From positions 1 through 35,347 of IMG/VR virus record IMGVR_UViG_3300006810_000160: a stretch of DNA of 35,347 nucleotides; one strand, 5' to 3'. Positions 21,999 to 31,785 of this stretch are shown here, piece by piece (position 1 is the stretch's first letter; each line of letters starts with the position of its first letter). The notes under the pieces were generated by a model, which was not told where the DNA came from, made no database searches, and saw only the letters and a program-made list of their open reading frames with translations. This DNA is from a virus. The translations under genes were made by a program, and so were the position numbers.

Positions 21999-23698
21999 TG
22001 AAGATTTCTAAATCACCATTTGGTAAATACTGCGTCATCAAGAGCGATCTTGGTGGCGATACATTTCAAAAACTTTCTGGACTTCCTGGATATAAAAAGT
22101 GGGTCGGCAGGGATATGCTTTTTGATCCGACTGGTGCAAGTATATCTTATATAAATAATAATTTCCCAGAAGTAGAATGGTCTGAAGATACTCAATCAAT
22201 AGTAGATAAATATATTGAATCTTTAAAACAAGCTCAAGAAACAAGAGAGCATAAAGTTAAAGATTTACCATCAAATGATGATTTTAAATTTAAAACAAAA
22301 CCTTTTGATCACCAAAGGAAAGCATTCTATCTTTCTCGCGATAAGCAATCATTTGCTTTATTAATGGAGCAAGGCACTGGTAAGACTAAAGTTATTATTG
22401 ATAATGCTGCATATTTATATGCTAATAATAAGATAACTGCTCTTGTTGTTATTGCTCCTAATGGTGTACATCGTAATTGGCTATCAACTGAAGTTCCTGC
22501 TCATATGCCAGATTGGTGTCCAATGAAGTCAGTATTTTACCAATCAAGCATATCTAAGAAAAAGCAAGATGAAAGATTCGATGAGGTTTTAGGTGCTAAT
22601 GATTGTTTAAAAGTATTTGCTTTTAATGTTGAGGCATTTGTTAGTAACACAGCAGTATTTTATATGAACAAAATATTGATAAGTAATAATGTTATGCTTG
22701 TTGTTGATGAAAGCTCTAGAATAAAGACTCCTGGAGCAAAAAGAACTAAAATAATAACGAAGTTTGCCAAGCATGCAAAATATCGCAGGATAATGACTGG
22801 GACTCCAGTAACAAAAGGACCAGAGGACGTTTACACTCAATTTAAGTTTTTAGATGCAAATATATTAGGTTATGAAAGTTTTTACTCTTTTAGAGCAAGG
22901 TATTGCGTTATGGGTGGTTTTGAAAACAGACAGATAGTATCTTATCAAAATACTGAAGAATTAATAAATAGCATTGAAGGAAGTTCTTATAGAGTTCTTA
23001 AAAAAGATTGTTTAGATCTGCCTTCAAAGATATACCAGAGACATTATGTTGAATTATCTCCTAAGCAGAGAAAAATTTATAATGATATGAAAAAGAATTT
23101 TATTACAGAACTTGAAGGTGAGTCTGTATCTGCACCAGAAGCAATAACTCGTCTATTGAGACTTCAACAGATACTGTGTGGTTGGTTTCCAACAGAGGAC
23201 AAAGTTATTCCGATAGATACTAAAAATGTAAGATTAGAAGCATTAAAAGAAGTATTGTCCGATATTGACTCCAAAGTAATTATATGGGCACGATTTAAAG
23301 CCGATTTAAGAGCCATACAAGGCATGTTAGGAGATTCTGCAGTAGCTTACCACGGAGATATAACAAACGATCTTAGAGAGGTTGCTGTACAAAGATTCCA
23401 AAACGATCCTAAAATTAAATATTTCATAGGTCAGCCACAGTCTGGAGGAATAGGTTTAACTCTAACTGCTGCAAATTATGCAATATATTATTCTAATAGT
23501 TTCGATTTAGAAACAAGACTTCAATCAGAAGATAGATGCCATAGAATCGGAACTACTAAAAATGTAACATACATTGATTTAGAATCTCCAAAGACTATTG
23601 ATACTAAAATTATAAGAGCATTGCGAGATAAAAAGAATCTTGCTGATTATATTAACAAAGATCCAGTTTCATTATTTTTAACTGAAGAGGAAGAGTAG
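21998..23698 (+). CDS. SNF2-type SF2 helicase/ATPase
   Basis: 566 residues. The N-terminal ~90 residues (GYKKWVGRDMLFDP) form a small accessory domain. The helicase core has the Q/Walker A region FALLMEQGTGKTKVIID, motif II VVDESSRIK, motif III MTGTPVTKGPEDVY, motif V GGIGLTLTAANYAIYYSN and motif VI QSEDRCHRIGTTK. DESS in place of DEAH plus the EDRCHRIG end marks SNF2-family translocases. Such phage helicases are thought to remodel branched DNA in replication/recombination. It is coupled to the VRR-NUC gene next to it. Confidence 0.92.
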   Translation: MKISKSPFGKYCVIKSDLGGDTFQKLSGLPGYKKWVGRDMLFDPTGASISYINNNFPEVEWSEDTQSIVDKYIESLKQAQETREHKVKDLPSNDDFKFKTKPFDHQRKAFYLSRDKQSFALLMEQGTGKTKVIIDNAAYLYANNKITALVVIAPNGVHRNWLSTEVPAHMPDWCPMKSVFYQSSISKKKQDERFDEVLGANDCLKVFAFNVEAFVSNTAVFYMNKILISNNVMLVVDESSRIKTPGAKRTKIITKFAKHAKYRRIMTGTPVTKGPEDVYTQFKFLDANILGYESFYSFRARYCVMGGFENRQIVSYQNTEELINSIEGSSYRVLKKDCLDLPSKIYQRHYVELSPKQRKIYNDMKKNFITELEGESVSAPEAITRLLRLQQILCGWFPTEDKVIPIDTKNVRLEALKEVLSDIDSKVIIWARFKADLRAIQGMLGDSAVAYHGDITNDLREVAVQRFQNDPKIKYFIGQPQSGGIGLTLTAANYAIYYSNSFDLETRLQSEDRCHRIGTTKNVTYIDLESPKTIDTKIIRALRDKKNLADYINKDPVSLFLTEEEE

Positions 23699-24106
23699 AT
23701 GAGTGAAAACAACTTTTGGGTATTATTAAGAGTTTCTTTAAAATTAAAAATGTACAGAGTAGAAAATAGAGTTGCTCAAGGTATGCCAGATGTTCATTAT
23801 TTAAAAAATGGTAAGTCTGGCTGGATAGAATTAAAATATATGCCTAATTGGAATCCAAGAAGAGTTTCTATAGGATTAAGAAAAAATCAGGTCTTTTGGT
23901 TAAAAGAGTATGATGAGAATAAAGGTCGATGCTGGATTCTTGTTAGAATCGGTCGTGATTTTATAGGATTAATTGATGGGAAGAATGCTGATAAATTATT
24001 CAAAAGACCTAGCAAAAAAGATTTTTATGAAATGTTATCATGGAGCAAAAGAGGAAATATGAAAAACGAAGACTGGCAAGATCTGGCCAATAACATAGCT
24101 TGTTAA
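23699..24106 (+). CDS. VRR-NUC family nuclease
   Basis: 135 residues; the ATG directly follows the SNF2 stop. The nuclease motif is readable: VENRVAQGMPDVHYLKNGKS then GWIELKYM, giving E22, D31, E44 and K46 of the PD-(D/E)xK fold, and a conserved RKNQVFWL. VRR-NUC proteins often partner with SNF2-type helicases and cut branched structures. The last ~30 residues (SKRGNMKNEDWQDLANNIAC) are a basic/acidic tail. It ends 1 base before the convergent minus-strand gene. Confidence 0.88.
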   Translation: MSENNFWVLLRVSLKLKMYRVENRVAQGMPDVHYLKNGKSGWIELKYMPNWNPRRVSIGLRKNQVFWLKEYDENKGRCWILVRIGRDFIGLIDGKNADKLFKRPSKKDFYEMLSWSKRGNMKNEDWQDLANNIAC

Positions 24107-24107
24107 T

Positions 24108-24860
24108 TTATTTCGCTATGCTTCTTAAACTTTCCATAACAGAATCAATACTAGGTTCTTTGCCATTAGGATTTAAAATACATCTAAATTTCCTTACACA
24201 ACCAATACTCATATCTTGGAATGACAACTCAAATGTTTTGTTAGCACCTTGATATATACAAGCAACTTTGTCTTTATATGTTTTTTGTTTTTTCAATCTG
24301 CATAATGTAAGTTTAGGTGGTTGTATTATGCCTTGATTAATTTTTTGTTGCCTTGTGTAATCTTTAGGTTTGTATTTATAACTGTCTGCATAAGATTTAA
24401 ATGCAAGCACTACACATATTCCTAATACAGCTATAACACAAAATATTATACCCATAGTTTGCAAAGTATCTATTATTTCTTTTTGTTGTTGTCTTTTTTC
24501 AACTCTTTTCAATCTGCTTGCTTCTTTCGCTTCGCTAATTCTATTGGCTCTTTCTGCAATTATCTCATCCCAAGTAGTGGGTCCAAATCTTAAATTTACT
24601 AATTGTTTTAATTCGTTTCGTTGCTCTTCTAATAATTTCATATTTATAAAATCATTAGCACTATTCTCAACAGACCCAAATTGTTCAGCAATAGACATGC
24701 CTTTGCCTTTGCTTTTATTCATTTGTTTTTCACCTAAAAAGAAGCCATCTATCTGTTTAGCAATACCAGAAATATCATTTACAGTATCAATATTGCTTTT
24801 TATGAATGCTACGGATTTCTGAACTAAGGCGATTCCAGTAAGGATTTCTGCAACGACCAT
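24108..24860 (-). CDS. Membrane-anchored late protein, unknown
   Basis: 250 residues. It has helical segments, a charged region with coiled-coil character (residues ~75-128) and one hydrophobic helix at 134-156 (GIIFCVIAVLGICVVLAF). A Cys-rich C-terminal domain of ~90 residues follows (TLCRLKKQKTYKDKVACIYQ, GCVRKFRC), probably disulfide-linked if outside. It is the last gene of the late block. The placement with ejection-type virion proteins suggests a virion-associated or ejection-channel role; lysis regulation is the alternative. No family recognised. Confidence 0.65.
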   Translation of the reverse strand: MVVAEILTGIALVQKSVAFIKSNIDTVNDISGIAKQIDGFFLGEKQMNKSKGKGMSIAEQFGSVENSANDFINMKLLEEQRNELKQLVNLRFGPTTWDEIIAERANRISEAKEASRLKRVEKRQQQKEIIDTLQTMGIIFCVIAVLGICVVLAFKSYADSYKYKPKDYTRQQKINQGIIQPPKLTLCRLKKQKTYKDKVACIYQGANKTFELSFQDMSIGCVRKFRCILNPNGKEPSIDSVMESLRSIAK

Positions 24861-24864
24861 AGCA

Positions 24865-27144
24865 TTACCTTACAGCTTCTAATATCTTATTTATATCCTT
24901 ACCAGATATACTTTCAACCAGTGGTTGTATGGCTGATGGATCTATTTCTTCTGTCCCAATTAACTCTTCTCTTACTGGTGCAGATAGAGCTTGTATTTCT
25001 GATTCAATAAAAAGTGGCTGTCTTGCTCTGGTAATATACTGCTTCACCATATCTTTTGCTTGATTTATATTTGATATAGTTTGTACAGTTTCTATTCCTT
25101 CTCTAGCTAGTGGTACAGCTTTAAGATAGTTTAAAACACCAGTCCTAGCCATAGCACTCAGAACAGTATAGCTTGTCCCTGAAGGATTAAGTTTTATCTC
25201 TGCCCATAATGTTGGCATAACATCATTTCTAAATTTTGATATTTTATTAAGTTCATTTTTAGTAAATAACATATTTATAAGATCTTTGTTTTTCTTAAAA
25301 ACCTCATTATAATTATTCACAATGTTAGTTCTTGTTATTCCTGATTTACCTTTACCAGCAAATGCTTTCTCTAAAACTGCATCTTTGACTAATGCTGTTA
25401 TCTCAGAAACTTTCTCTGGTGGTAAATTATCTTTAAATCTTTTTAATACACTAGCCATAACTGGAGATGGATTAAATTTAGCATGACCAAAAAAAGAACT
25501 TACTACTGAATCTGCTTCTAATCCTTGGCTTGTAAGTTTCTTTAGAATACCATTAACTGATTTTTGAGCAATATCACCAGATGTTCCTTTACCAGTAAGA
25601 CCTATATATTGTCTATACATATCTTTTGAATTCTGTAATATTTTTATTACATTTTCATTGCCTTCAATAAAACCTTTTTCAACACCATTAAAAACAAAAT
25701 TATCAAGCTCACCTTTTAACTTGCTTAATAGTAGTGCTTCTGGAGATCCTGGAGTTGCAGTTCTTGCTGCTCTATTTAATTCTTTCTGATATGCTGCAAT
25801 TTTTTTAAATGGTTGATCAGAACTTATTTTAGAAAGCTCATTGTTAATATAACTTATCTCTCTTTTCAGAATAGGCATATCATCTAGACTTCTAAATGAT
25901 CCATCAAACTCATCATTTATAATTTTCTTAAGATTGCTAACCATATTCTTGGTGCCATCTACAGTAACAATAGGTTGATTCATTGCTCCTTTTACAAACT
26001 CGTATCCTTCACCAGCTTCTTTTTTTAACTTACTAGCTTCTTTTGTAACTATACCTTTTATCTCTCCAGCAGCTTCTGTAGAAACTAATTCTGAATCAAC
26101 ATCAGCCATTTTACCAGAGCCAAACTCTTTTTGTAATTCTTTAGCATCGTTCCTTATAGCAGTTAGCTGAGCTTCATCAAATCCTGATACTATACCTTTG
26201 GCAGATGGATCTGTGCTTGGTGCATTACGAACAACATCTTCTGCTTCTAACTTTGAAGTGGTTTGGCTGGATATTAATCCTTTTTTTACATCAGGTGGAG
26301 AAGAAGTTCTTTGTCCTTGTGTAAGAGGATATTTAGAAGTTTGTATTGTTTTTTTAGCGAACTCAGGAACTTCCTTGCCTAATACTTCAGCAGTTTTTCT
26401 TGTTGCAAGTTTTCCAGCTTGAATTGGAGCTCTTAACAGTGGTGGTGTAATTACATCAAGACCAGCACCTAATGTTCCCATCTTTGCTGCGTCCATAATT
26501 CTATCACTATAAGTCCTTTGGTCTGTTGAAGTTGTCTTAGGAGTTAAAGTTGCCTCAATACCTTGACCTGCTGCTTCTGTTGCAGTGTATGCTGGAATTC
26601 CAGATAATAATTTTCCTGCTACAGTTTTTGCTCCAGAAGTTAATTTTGTTGCTGGTAAATACTTTATAACTTCACCAACTAATGTTCCTGTGTCCTGCAT
26701 ACTAATTCCTGGCTTGTTTATATAATATCTTTCGCCATTCCATACAATCATAGGATTCTTAAATTTATCTGTAAAGACTCCTCCGAATCTTTCATCACCT
26801 TTAAATGAGTCTGCTATTATTTCAGCTTTGCCAAAATCATCTCTCGCAAACATTAATTTTATATTAGGAACTAAAGACTCAAAGAATCCTACATCTTCTA
26901 TCGCAGTTGATTCTTTCGCATCAGGAAATTCAATAAGTGCATCCTCTCCAGTTGCTGCTTTGTATAGTTGTCCTGGAATCTCAGAAGCAGTATCAATTAT
27001 AGACGATACATTCTCGGAAACAGAAGCACCAGTATCAAAAACTGGCTCTTTACCATCTTCAAACTGATCGTCTATTTTATCATCATCTTCTTGTTTCTTT
27101 GTAGGATCTATTGCTCCTGTAAGATTTTTTAAACTAATTCCCAT
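24865..27144 (-). CDS. Large internal virion / DNA ejection-type protein
   Basis: 759 residues. It is the longest late gene after portal. Acidic N-terminus (EDDDKIDDQFEDGKEPVFDT), a small soluble domain with GERYYINKPGISMQDTG, then repeated Gly/Ala-rich amphipathic stretches (GKLLSGIPAYTATEAAGQGI) and long helical parts. The layout resembles ejection proteins of P22/T7-like phages (large, helical, membrane-active). It is adjacent to another probable ejection protein with a 1-base gap, so they are co-produced. The exact homologue is not recognised. Confidence 0.6.
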   Translation of the reverse strand: MGISLKNLTGAIDPTKKQEDDDKIDDQFEDGKEPVFDTGASVSENVSSIIDTASEIPGQLYKAATGEDALIEFPDAKESTAIEDVGFFESLVPNIKLMFARDDFGKAEIIADSFKGDERFGGVFTDKFKNPMIVWNGERYYINKPGISMQDTGTLVGEVIKYLPATKLTSGAKTVAGKLLSGIPAYTATEAAGQGIEATLTPKTTSTDQRTYSDRIMDAAKMGTLGAGLDVITPPLLRAPIQAGKLATRKTAEVLGKEVPEFAKKTIQTSKYPLTQGQRTSSPPDVKKGLISSQTTSKLEAEDVVRNAPSTDPSAKGIVSGFDEAQLTAIRNDAKELQKEFGSGKMADVDSELVSTEAAGEIKGIVTKEASKLKKEAGEGYEFVKGAMNQPIVTVDGTKNMVSNLKKIINDEFDGSFRSLDDMPILKREISYINNELSKISSDQPFKKIAAYQKELNRAARTATPGSPEALLLSKLKGELDNFVFNGVEKGFIEGNENVIKILQNSKDMYRQYIGLTGKGTSGDIAQKSVNGILKKLTSQGLEADSVVSSFFGHAKFNPSPVMASVLKRFKDNLPPEKVSEITALVKDAVLEKAFAGKGKSGITRTNIVNNYNEVFKKNKDLINMLFTKNELNKISKFRNDVMPTLWAEIKLNPSGTSYTVLSAMARTGVLNYLKAVPLAREGIETVQTISNINQAKDMVKQYITRARQPLFIESEIQALSAPVREELIGTEEIDPSAIQPLVESISGKDINKILEAVR

Positions 27145-27145
27145 T

Positions 27146-28444
27146 TTATAAACCTTTAACTATGTATGGTCCAGCATCTGGAACTATCTTTTGACCTTTT
27201 GCGTCTGAGTTCCTGAAAACAGAACCTTTTGGTAGAGCTTTCCAATAATCTTCAAATGCTAATGAGAAGTCTGAATCTCCAAAATCATCTTCTTCTTTAC
27301 TATATACATCGATCATCTTCCCATCTTCGTCTTTTTCAAAAACTTTAAATTTATCAAATATTCCTATATCAGCTTTTTCTATTTGATCATTTATGTATGC
27401 TTTAGAATAATTTTGAGGACTTGTTAATAACTCTGTTTCTAATTTAGTTAATTTCATAGAGTTTTCAGTCATCTTACTCAATGAATATAAATTTATATAG
27501 TTTGCAAATTTACTGTTACCCAAGTCAAGTATTGCTTGCTGGTATGCTTTAAATTCCATATCAGAGGTTGATCCTGAACCAGCAGGTCTCATCTGTGGGG
27601 CAAGTTTGAAAGATATTGACCTTAAGAATTCTTGGTCCTGTAAATCTTCATCTTTGAATCCAAATATACTTTTTAAGAATTGTTTTGCAGGTAAGAGAGC
27701 ACCTTCAATACCACCAGTCTTTACATTAGGATCTAATAAAACATTCATGGCTGTTTTCAAATTAGGTAAGAATGTTGTCATCTTATTTATATAATCTTTT
27801 TCTGTTTTTGCTATTTCCTGAAGTTTTTTAGTTTTATAAACTGCATAATCTGTTTTTTCAGAACCTTTTATCTGCGATATATTAGCATCAAAAATAATTC
27901 CACCTCTAGAAGAAAAATTTATTTCTGCAGGTTTACCAGAGATAATTAAAGGAGATCCAATTAAGTTTGTATCTTTTGTAGATATTTGTTCAACTAATCT
28001 TTTAAATGTTGATGCATTTTCTGGTAAACCTTTATTAATTAAATATTGTTTAGCATCAGCTTCACTCATGTAACTTAATGCATCTCCAGCACCCATGCTC
28101 TTGACAGTTTGAACTTTTGGTTTCAATGCTGTAACGAGACTAGCACCTAATGATGCTCTAGATTTATCGTCTGCTCTTTCTAATTCTCTTTCTTTCATTA
28201 AATATGCAACTGGCTGTTGTGCTGCTGCACCTGCTGCACCTAATGCTGTGGCTCCTGGCTTAGATGCTTCTGCTGCCATATTAGAGAAATATAAAAATGA
28301 TAATAGTGCAGGATCTATTCCTTCTCTTTTAGGAATAAATTGCTCTGCTAAACCTTTTAGAGCACCTGCGTCTAATTGATTGAGTTGGCTAGGAGTTGTG
28401 CCTGCTGCACCAATAGTAAGATTATTATTAGTAATTGCCACCAT
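27146..28444 (-). CDS. Putative internal virion / ejection protein
   Basis: 432 residues. Ala/Gly-rich N-terminus (TIGAAGTTPSQLNQLDAGAL; ATALGAAGAAAQQPVAYLMK), helical middle, then LAPQMRPAGSGSTSDMEFKA: the RPAGSGSTSD segment is one I associate with ejection-type proteins of podoviruses. An acidic C-terminus follows. It lies between the repeat protein and the 759-residue protein, 1 base from each. The HK97 capsid fold is not suggested by its helical composition. Confidence 0.6.
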   Translation of the reverse strand: MVAITNNNLTIGAAGTTPSQLNQLDAGALKGLAEQFIPKREGIDPALLSFLYFSNMAAEASKPGATALGAAGAAAQQPVAYLMKERELERADDKSRASLGASLVTALKPKVQTVKSMGAGDALSYMSEADAKQYLINKGLPENASTFKRLVEQISTKDTNLIGSPLIISGKPAEINFSSRGGIIFDANISQIKGSEKTDYAVYKTKKLQEIAKTEKDYINKMTTFLPNLKTAMNVLLDPNVKTGGIEGALLPAKQFLKSIFGFKDEDLQDQEFLRSISFKLAPQMRPAGSGSTSDMEFKAYQQAILDLGNSKFANYINLYSLSKMTENSMKLTKLETELLTSPQNYSKAYINDQIEKADIGIFDKFKVFEKDEDGKMIDVYSKEEDDFGDSDFSLAFEDYWKALPKGSVFRNSDAKGQKIVPDAGPYIVKGL

Positions 28445-28445
28445 A

Positions 28446-29651
28446 TTACCTTCCTCTATTCATATAATAAGCACTGGCCAATGCACCTAGTCCTCCAAGA
28501 GTTTGACCATAAACACTTGGTGATTGTATAAATTGTTGACCTTGTGACAGACTTATATTTCTTGTATCATATGGAACACCTTGTAAAGCACCCAATGCAA
28601 AATTTAATTGCGAGTATGGATATTCCCTTTGCTCTACATAATCAGCATATGCTAAGTCAAGTGCTTGCTGGTCTAATGCTCTTCTTGCTTGACCTGCTGT
28701 AAATAATCCTGATGCAGCTTGATCCTGAAGACCTTGGGCAAGAGGTGCAAAGCTCTGTAATGTTTCTGCTCTTCTTAATCTTGATGCTTCATCAGTTTCA
28801 AATCCTGTTCTTGCTGCTTCATTTGTTGCAAATCTAGCTTGTCTATCTTGCTCATATTGACCACGCATCATATTTTCAGCATCGAATCTTCTTTGAGTGT
28901 CTGTATCAAATTGACCTCTCATAAGATTTTCTGCACCAAATCTTGCCTGCCTATCTCTTTCTGCTGCTGCTCTATCAGCTTCAAACTGACCTGCTGCAAA
29001 ACTTAATCCTTCTCTGCTAGCTTGAGCTCTTAAATCCCCTGCTGCTCTAGCACCTTCCCCTGCAGTAAGACCTTCTTGTATTCCTAATCTTGATCCGCCA
29101 AAAGCTCCTGATCTTGCAGCAGTTGCTCTATTTTGCATATTAGCTAATTCTGTTTGTCTTCTTATTTCATCTACTGCTGCATCTTGAGAGCCTTGATATA
29201 TATCTAAAAATGGCTGAGCTTGTTCCATAGTAAACTGTTGACTTGGATCCCCTATTAATTCTTGCCTAGATGCACCTGAATATTGACCAGTTAATTGATC
29301 TCTATTCAATCCATTGAAAGCACCTCCCATAAGTTCTGAAGATGACATCCTGTCATAACCTTGACCAAGCTGTTGTGCAGTTTCACTAGCCATATCCAAA
29401 TATGGTTTATAAACATCTTGTCCTTGAGATAATAAACTTGCTGCTCTCTGTTCTTCTGGTGATAATTTAGATCCGCCATAGCTTGCTATTCTTGGACCAC
29501 CATAAGCAGGATATGGAGAAGAAGTTAACTCTGCTGCTTCTTCAAATATTCTTTTACCACCTTCTGATACCCATCCTGGCAGTTGAGTTCCTGTTACAAC
29601 TTCGTCATATTTAGGAAGCGTGTCTACATTTGTATTACAGAAACCACCCAT
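28446..29651 (-). CDS. Helical-repeat virion protein
   Basis: 401 residues. A Pro/Gly-rich N-terminus with YPAYGGPRIASYGG, a Gly/Ser/Gln-rich middle, and from residue 223 a run of 18-residue Arg/Ala/Asp helical repeats beginning at F248, Y266 and F284 (FDTDTQRRFDAENMMRGQ type). The C-terminus is GGLGALASAYYMNRGR. Location in the late block implies a structural or ejection role. No recognised family. Confidence 0.62.
   Translation of the reverse strand: MGGFCNTNVDTLPKYDEVVTGTQLPGWVSEGGKRIFEEAAELTSSPYPAYGGPRIASYGGSKLSPEEQRAASLLSQGQDVYKPYLDMASETAQQLGQGYDRMSSSELMGGAFNGLNRDQLTGQYSGASRQELIGDPSQQFTMEQAQPFLDIYQGSQDAAVDEIRRQTELANMQNRATAARSGAFGGSRLGIQEGLTAGEGARAAGDLRAQASREGLSFAAGQFEADRAAAERDRQARFGAENLMRGQFDTDTQRRFDAENMMRGQYEQDRQARFATNEAARTGFETDEASRLRRAETLQSFAPLAQGLQDQAASGLFTAGQARRALDQQALDLAYADYVEQREYPYSQLNFALGALQGVPYDTRNISLSQGQQFIQSPSVYGQTLGGLGALASAYYMNRGR
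28752..28985 (-). repeat. 18-residue helical repeats in the 401-residue protein
   Basis: Residues 223-300 hold units starting F223 (25 residues), F248, Y266 and F284 (18 residues each), with a conserved aromatic, D at position 4 and RF/RL near position 8-9. Confidence 0.7.
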
Positions 29652-30091
29652 TATTTTTTCTCCACATAAACAGAACCAGCTTTAATTAATCCTAATCTTT
29701 CGTAAAATTTATCTTTACGAGAAAGATCTCCAGAATAAATATGACCCATCCTTAATTTCATTTTAGCTTTTTTGACAATTTTTATAAAGTCTTTTATTAA
29801 TATTAGTCCAGCTCTTGATTTTCTATGTAATGGAGAAACATAAAACCATAAATCAGAAACAAACAAATCTTCAGACCACCAGTCTGTTGTAGTTGTTCCT
29901 GCTATTGACCCTGTTATTTCATTCCCATTACAACTTACCAAAACCACTCCTTTGTGTATCACTTCGTTAATTTTATTCATTAACTTGTAATCATCTATAG
30001 TTGAAACTTCTAATTCTGTATTATTATGCATATCTTTAAGCATAACAAATATTGCAGAAATATCTGTCGCAACTGCTCGTCTTATGTGCAT
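29651..30091 (-). CDS. GNAT-family acetyltransferase
   Basis: 146 residues. MHIRRAVATDISAIFVMLKD matches the GNAT N-terminal strand-helix (IRrA...Di.ai..l). VSDLWFYVSPLHRKSRAGLILI is the acetyl-CoA-binding motif A region (V.P..R..G.G). FYERLGLIKAGSVYVEKK is motif B (FYe.lGF). Acetylates an amine of a small molecule or protein, target unknown. It is embedded in the structural block with one-base overlaps on both sides. Confidence 0.85.
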   Translation of the reverse strand: MHIRRAVATDISAIFVMLKDMHNNTELEVSTIDDYKLMNKINEVIHKGVVLVSCNGNEITGSIAGTTTTDWWSEDLFVSDLWFYVSPLHRKSRAGLILIKDFIKIVKKAKMKLRMGHIYSGDLSRKDKFYERLGLIKAGSVYVEKK

Positions 30092-30414
30092 TACATATTG
30101 CCCAATGCACCCATATCTCTTGGCATCATGTCGTCCTCGTTTTCCATATTGCCTTGATTTTCAACTGCAGAAATTAATTCTTGAAGCTCTGGTAAAAGTT
30201 TCATTAGAACTCCAGCAACTCTTGGAGTTATAGCTTCATCAAGTTGCCTTAACTCCTCTGGCTCCATTTCTGTTAATCTTGCCATTAATACTGCTTGTAT
30301 ATTTTCATCAGATGATAAAAGACTTTGCCTCGCTTCTTCAGGCATACCAGATTTTAAACTTACCTGATCTCCTGCAGGCATTCTTTCACCCATCATATCC
30401 ATTTCTTCAGCCAT
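30091..30414 (-). CDS. Acidic hypothetical late protein (107 aa)
   Basis: Met-rich acidic protein: MAEEMDMMGERMPAGDQVSL, a helical middle (MARLTEMEPEELRQLDEAIT, VLMKLLPELQELISAVENQG) and an acidic NMENEDDMMPRDMG tail. It could be a small chaperone-like or scaffold-like virion factor; composition is like short phage assembly proteins, but this is inference. Located between the Gly-zipper protein and the GNAT. Confidence 0.6.
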   Translation of the reverse strand: MAEEMDMMGERMPAGDQVSLKSGMPEEARQSLLSSDENIQAVLMARLTEMEPEELRQLDEAITPRVAGVLMKLLPELQELISAVENQGNMENEDDMMPRDMGALGNM

Positions 30415-30416
30415 AA

Positions 30417-31775
30417 TTAAATCTCCTTCTTTTTATATAATATAGACCAATCTGTTTGTTTGCAAAATGCACCTACAGCCCAACAGATAGGCTCTAGGAT
30501 TTTCCTGTACAACTTACCTAAATAATCTGGCTTATTTCTTTCACCATATATATAAGCTATTTCATTTGCTCTGTGCCCAGCAACGTGAGACCAGAAATTA
30601 ATTAATCTGCCTTTACGCATCTGTTTAACCATGAATACAGCCCATATATGGTACCCAAGAACATGCTGTGGTGTTAAGTGATCTTTAGTAAATTTGTAGT
30701 CTAATATGACTTGTTTACGATCCATAATACCTTGTCTCATAAGTTCGTTACATATAACTCTTCCACCTAAAGCACCACCAATAACACTACCGACAAATCC
30801 ACCTATTGGACCACCAAATGCTGTTCCTATTGCTTGACCAAGTGCAGCACCTCCTGCGGACTTTGCAGCTTCAGTAGGTTTTTGACCTGAAGCAAGACCA
30901 ACTATAAATCCAATACCAGCAGTTCCTGCAGAGGATGCCCAGTTTGCTTGACCTGCTGTTGAACTAAAACTTAACTTGTCTAAAGATTTATCTAAATAAC
31001 TAACAGGAGCAGTTGTGCTTGAAACTACACCACCAGATAAATTTGCTCCTTTAGCATTAGCAACACCATCTTTTACTGTTACACCTGCATTTGCTAATTC
31101 TTTATCACTATATACTTTAAACCCATCTTTTGTTACTTTGCCTGATGAATCTTTAAGAATCATTCCTTTGTCAGATAGTTTATTGTGAAGATCTAAATTT
31201 CCTGTTACATTCGCAGTTGATTTATTAGCTATATCTGGAAGAGCACTATAACCTTTTGGAATATCATACATGCTCGGATCAAGTAATTTAGATTTAGCAG
31301 AAGCTGATACTTGATATGGTGTTGAACTAAAAGTTAATGCATCAGCTGCACCACTCAATGCTCTTTTTCCTGCACCACCAGTTAAATATTGTCCAGGATT
31401 AAGTATGCTTTCTCCAATCTTAACTCCAAGAGGTTGGACTAATGATGTAGCAGTTTCACCAATTATTTCTCCGAATGTAGGAAACCCAGGAGGTTGTCCT
31501 TGTTTATCTATTAAATCTTTATATCTTCTAGCAAGATCATCATCCTCAGGATTCTCTCCAGGAATATAAGTTCTCTCTCCAGTTTTTATAGTTCTGACCC
31601 ATTCAAAAACTGGCATTGCAGTAGTACCATATATATCCTGTAAATTTGTTAAATCCATTTCTGGTGCAAATGATCTGTTCTGGTAAACATTATAAACAAC
31701 AGGTTTATTTGCTTCTTCATCATTTTTGATATTTAATATATCTCCAAATGCTCCATAAATTGGTTCTTCTGCCAT
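30417..31775 (-). CDS. Gly-zipper virion protein (ejection-type)
   Basis: 452 residues. N-terminal soluble part (PVVYNVYQNRSFAPEMDLTN), a central Ser/Ala/Lys-rich region, then a Gly-zipper membrane segment around residues 285-345 (AIGTAFGGPIGGFVGSVIGG). The C-terminal ~105 residues contain ICNELMRQGIMDRKQVILDY, GYHIWAVFMVKQMRKG and FWSHVAGHRANEIAY. That Gly-zipper plus C-terminal 'NELxRQG...GYxxWA' arrangement is common in marine podovirus virion proteins (from memory). It fits a pore or ejection role. Confidence 0.68.
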   Translation of the reverse strand: MAEEPIYGAFGDILNIKNDEEANKPVVYNVYQNRSFAPEMDLTNLQDIYGTTAMPVFEWVRTIKTGERTYIPGENPEDDDLARRYKDLIDKQGQPPGFPTFGEIIGETATSLVQPLGVKIGESILNPGQYLTGGAGKRALSGAADALTFSSTPYQVSASAKSKLLDPSMYDIPKGYSALPDIANKSTANVTGNLDLHNKLSDKGMILKDSSGKVTKDGFKVYSDKELANAGVTVKDGVANAKGANLSGGVVSSTTAPVSYLDKSLDKLSFSSTAGQANWASSAGTAGIGFIVGLASGQKPTEAAKSAGGAALGQAIGTAFGGPIGGFVGSVIGGALGGRVICNELMRQGIMDRKQVILDYKFTKDHLTPQHVLGYHIWAVFMVKQMRKGRLINFWSHVAGHRANEIAYIYGERNKPDYLGKLYRKILEPICWAVGAFCKQTDWSILYKKKEI

Positions 31776-31785
31776 ATTTTACTCC

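Noticed and set aside
24094-24120. CATAGC...GCTATG as a bidirectional terminator at the convergent point
   Set aside because: Only 6 bp with a 15-base loop and no clear U-run on either side; too weak to call.
26198-26422. Plus-strand ORFs inside late minus genes (this one, also 1093-1482, 3364-3702)
   Set aside because: No ribosome-binding sites, composition is the complement of real helical genes, and no recognisable products.
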